A stretch of DNA of 64,000 nt from Cryoendolithus antarcticus (taxonomy: Eukaryota; Ascomycota; Dothideomycetes; Cladosporiales; Cladosporiaceae), in contig NAJO01000015.1 in NCBI GenBank assembly GCA_002077065.1, positions 124,001-188,000 of the forward strand, in the 5' to 3' direction. A program made the translations under genes and the position numbers. Each line of letters opens with the position of its first letter. The stretch's first letter is position 1. Shown piece by piece: positions 62,577-64,000 of the stretch. The notes under the pieces are model-generated. The model searched no databases, was not told the DNA's origin, and worked only from the letters and a program-made list of their open reading frames with translations.

Positions 62577-64000
62577 ATGAGGCAGACGTGTATCTTCTCT
62601 GGGTCTTCGCACCCTGAGTTAGTGGAGGGCATCTGTGAGCGCTTGGGGCAGAAACCCGCAGTCGCGGACTTGAAGAAGTTCAGCAATGGGGAGACGAGCG
62701 TGGAGATCAGTGAGTGCTGCAGTGACTCCAAGTCGCTAGAGGCGATGCTAACAAATCACAGAAACTTCGGTGCGCGATCAAGATGTCTTCATCGTGCAGA
62801 GCGGCAGTGCCAAGTAAGGTGCTCACTTGCGAGGTCGAGGACCTGGCTAACTTCTCAGGATCAACGACAATGTCATGGAACTGCTTATCATGATCAATGC
62901 CTGCAAGGGGGGCTCGGCGAGGTCTATCACGGGTCAGCCTGCTCGTCACTAGAAGGCGACATCACAATGCTGATATCTGGGTAGCTGTGGTTCCCTACTT
63001 CCCCTACTCTCGGCAGTCGAAGAAGAAGTCCCATCGAGGCGCTATCACTGCGCGCATGCTGGCAAATCTCATGAATGTGGCGGGTGTTAACCATGTGATT
63101 ACCATGGACTTGCACGCGAGTCAGATGCAGGGCTTCTTCAAGTGCCCGGTCGACAATCTCGTCGCAGAGCCGCTGCTGGCTAAATGGTTGAAGCGCAATG
63201 TTGCAGACTGGCAGGAGACTGTGGTCGTCAGCAAGAACCCAGGAGGCACTCGCCGCGTGACATCCATGGCTGATGCACTGAACCTCAGCTTCGGCATCGT
63301 CACTACCGACTGGCGCAGGCCGCACACTGGTCTCAACAGCATGATGAACAGTGTCATTCTGGAGAGCAACGGAGTGGATGGCTCGGTCGATGGGCATGCT
63401 ACCTACGAAGCGCATGACGATCGCACGACGTCGCCTGAGCCACGGCATAGCCACTCGAGTGAGCACGACTTTGCTCATCACAGCACGAATCATAGCCCAG
63501 TGCACTCACAACAGCACAGTCCAATGCACTGGTCAAATCGATCACGTGCTGGTAGCAATCTCGCGCCTGGTACTCGCAATCGCCTTGTCAACGGGCTCAC
63601 CGATCCACCCTCGAGTCCGCTAGCCCGCTCAACTCGAGTTGATTCGATCGACAGCACAGACGGGAGTGCCAGACCTGATCTTTCGTTACGTCGCATCTCC
63701 ACGGTGCCTGGTGTGGCGACACCACGCAAGGACGAAGATGGGTACGAGGAGCCTGCTGGTAGTGAAGACGAAGATGAGGTATGCCTACTCGCGCATAACC
63801 TACATATACCATTGCTAACCTTTGCAGCTCGCTCGCGACGTCGTCACAGGACGATTGATCCACGGGCACATCGTCGATGATGACATCCCTTCCCCAAGCG
63901 CCTCCACAACGTCAGAGATCTATCCTCGCGCGACCAATGGCCACCGCCACTCAAGTGAAGACGATCCGCCAGACGTTATGACACAGAGTTTCATGTCTAC
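62577..64000 (+). CDS. Ribose-phosphate pyrophosphokinase (PRPP synthetase) with large insertion; cut by window end
   Basis: 5' part of the gene. Exons 62577-62709, 62762-62813, 62859-62932, 62985-63778 and 63828 to beyond 64000. Introns are short and canonical except a GTCAGC donor at 62933. Core motifs: FSGSSHPELVEGICERLG, FSNGETSVEI, RDQDVFIVQSGSAK, then YFPYSRQSKKKSHRGAITAR (catalytic flexible-loop region) and VITMDLHASQMQGFF with PVDNL. PRPP synthetase makes 5-phosphoribosyl diphosphate from ribose 5-phosphate and ATP for nucleotide, His and Trp synthesis. After VVVSKNPGGTRRVTSMADAL the protein enters a long non-homologous insertion rich in Ser and His (about HDFAHHSTNHSPVHSQQHSP) that continues past the last visible exon. 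Such insertions occur in yeast Prs1 and Prs5. The PRPP-binding loop is expected beyond the window. Confidence 0.92.

Noticed and set aside
1..64000. tRNA genes
   Set aside because: GTTCGA-like strings (for example near 31573 and 23161) lack paired stems and an A box.

Overview
The window is nuclear DNA of a filamentous ascomycete (Pezizomycotina). The evidence is short introns of about 50-70 bp with GTATGT/GTGAGT/GTAAGT-type donors, CTGAC/CTAAC branch sites and CAG/TAG acceptors, compact genes on both strands, and families typical of this group: a btgC-type GH17 glucanase, DUF3176, DUF8035, Zn2Cys6 factors, a mitochondrial methylcitrate dehydratase and a LIM-RhoGAP protein. A dothideomycete is plausible but cannot be shown from the sequence alone. 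I recognised no tRNA, rRNA, transposon or CRISPR array. Exon borders were worked out by hand from splice signals and frame continuity.

Layout. 1-6 kb: a membrane-anchored beta-1,3-glucanase (+), then a large orphan protein with ankyrin-like repeats (-). 6.1-9.6 kb: about 3.5 kb with no supportable gene. 9.6-14.2 kb: a weak Ser/Thr-rich gene (+) and a charged DUF8035 protein (-). 15.5-18.9 kb: an ankyrin-repeat gene built of two related units, and a decayed third unit next to it. 19-23 kb: mitochondrial 2-methylcitrate dehydratase (-), a small I9-type proteinase inhibitor (+) and an ORF interrupted by two stops. 23.4-30.8 kb: an Rrn5-like Pol I factor (+), the Ctf18 clamp loader (-), a pirin-like protein (-) and a methyltransferase-like protein (+).

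30.9-44.1 kb is the most unusual part: a clustered family of nine MYND-type zinc-finger genes (called A to E and G to J here), interrupted by one DUF3176 membrane protein gene. Members share a phase-2 intron inside the zinc finger and a short C-terminal signature around R-D-[VF]-x-x-x-[DH]-[LF]. Three members (A, C, J) carry frame-breaking lesions, one (I) has lost a zinc-ligand cysteine, and B and D have incomplete first cysteine pairs. It looks like a lineage-specific birth-and-death gene family of unknown function.

44.4-64 kb returns to housekeeping genes: a macrodomain protein (-), glutaminyl-tRNA synthetase (+), a Zn2Cys6 transcription factor (+), a BTB/POZ protein (-), an Mme1-like mitochondrial carrier (-), a SAP-like multi-pass membrane protein (+), an LIM-RhoGAP protein (+), a Pom33/TMEM33-family protein (+) and the 5' part of a PRPP synthetase with a large insertion (+), cut by the window end. 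Many ORFs in this track begin at TTG/GTG/CTG; the starts given here use ATG.
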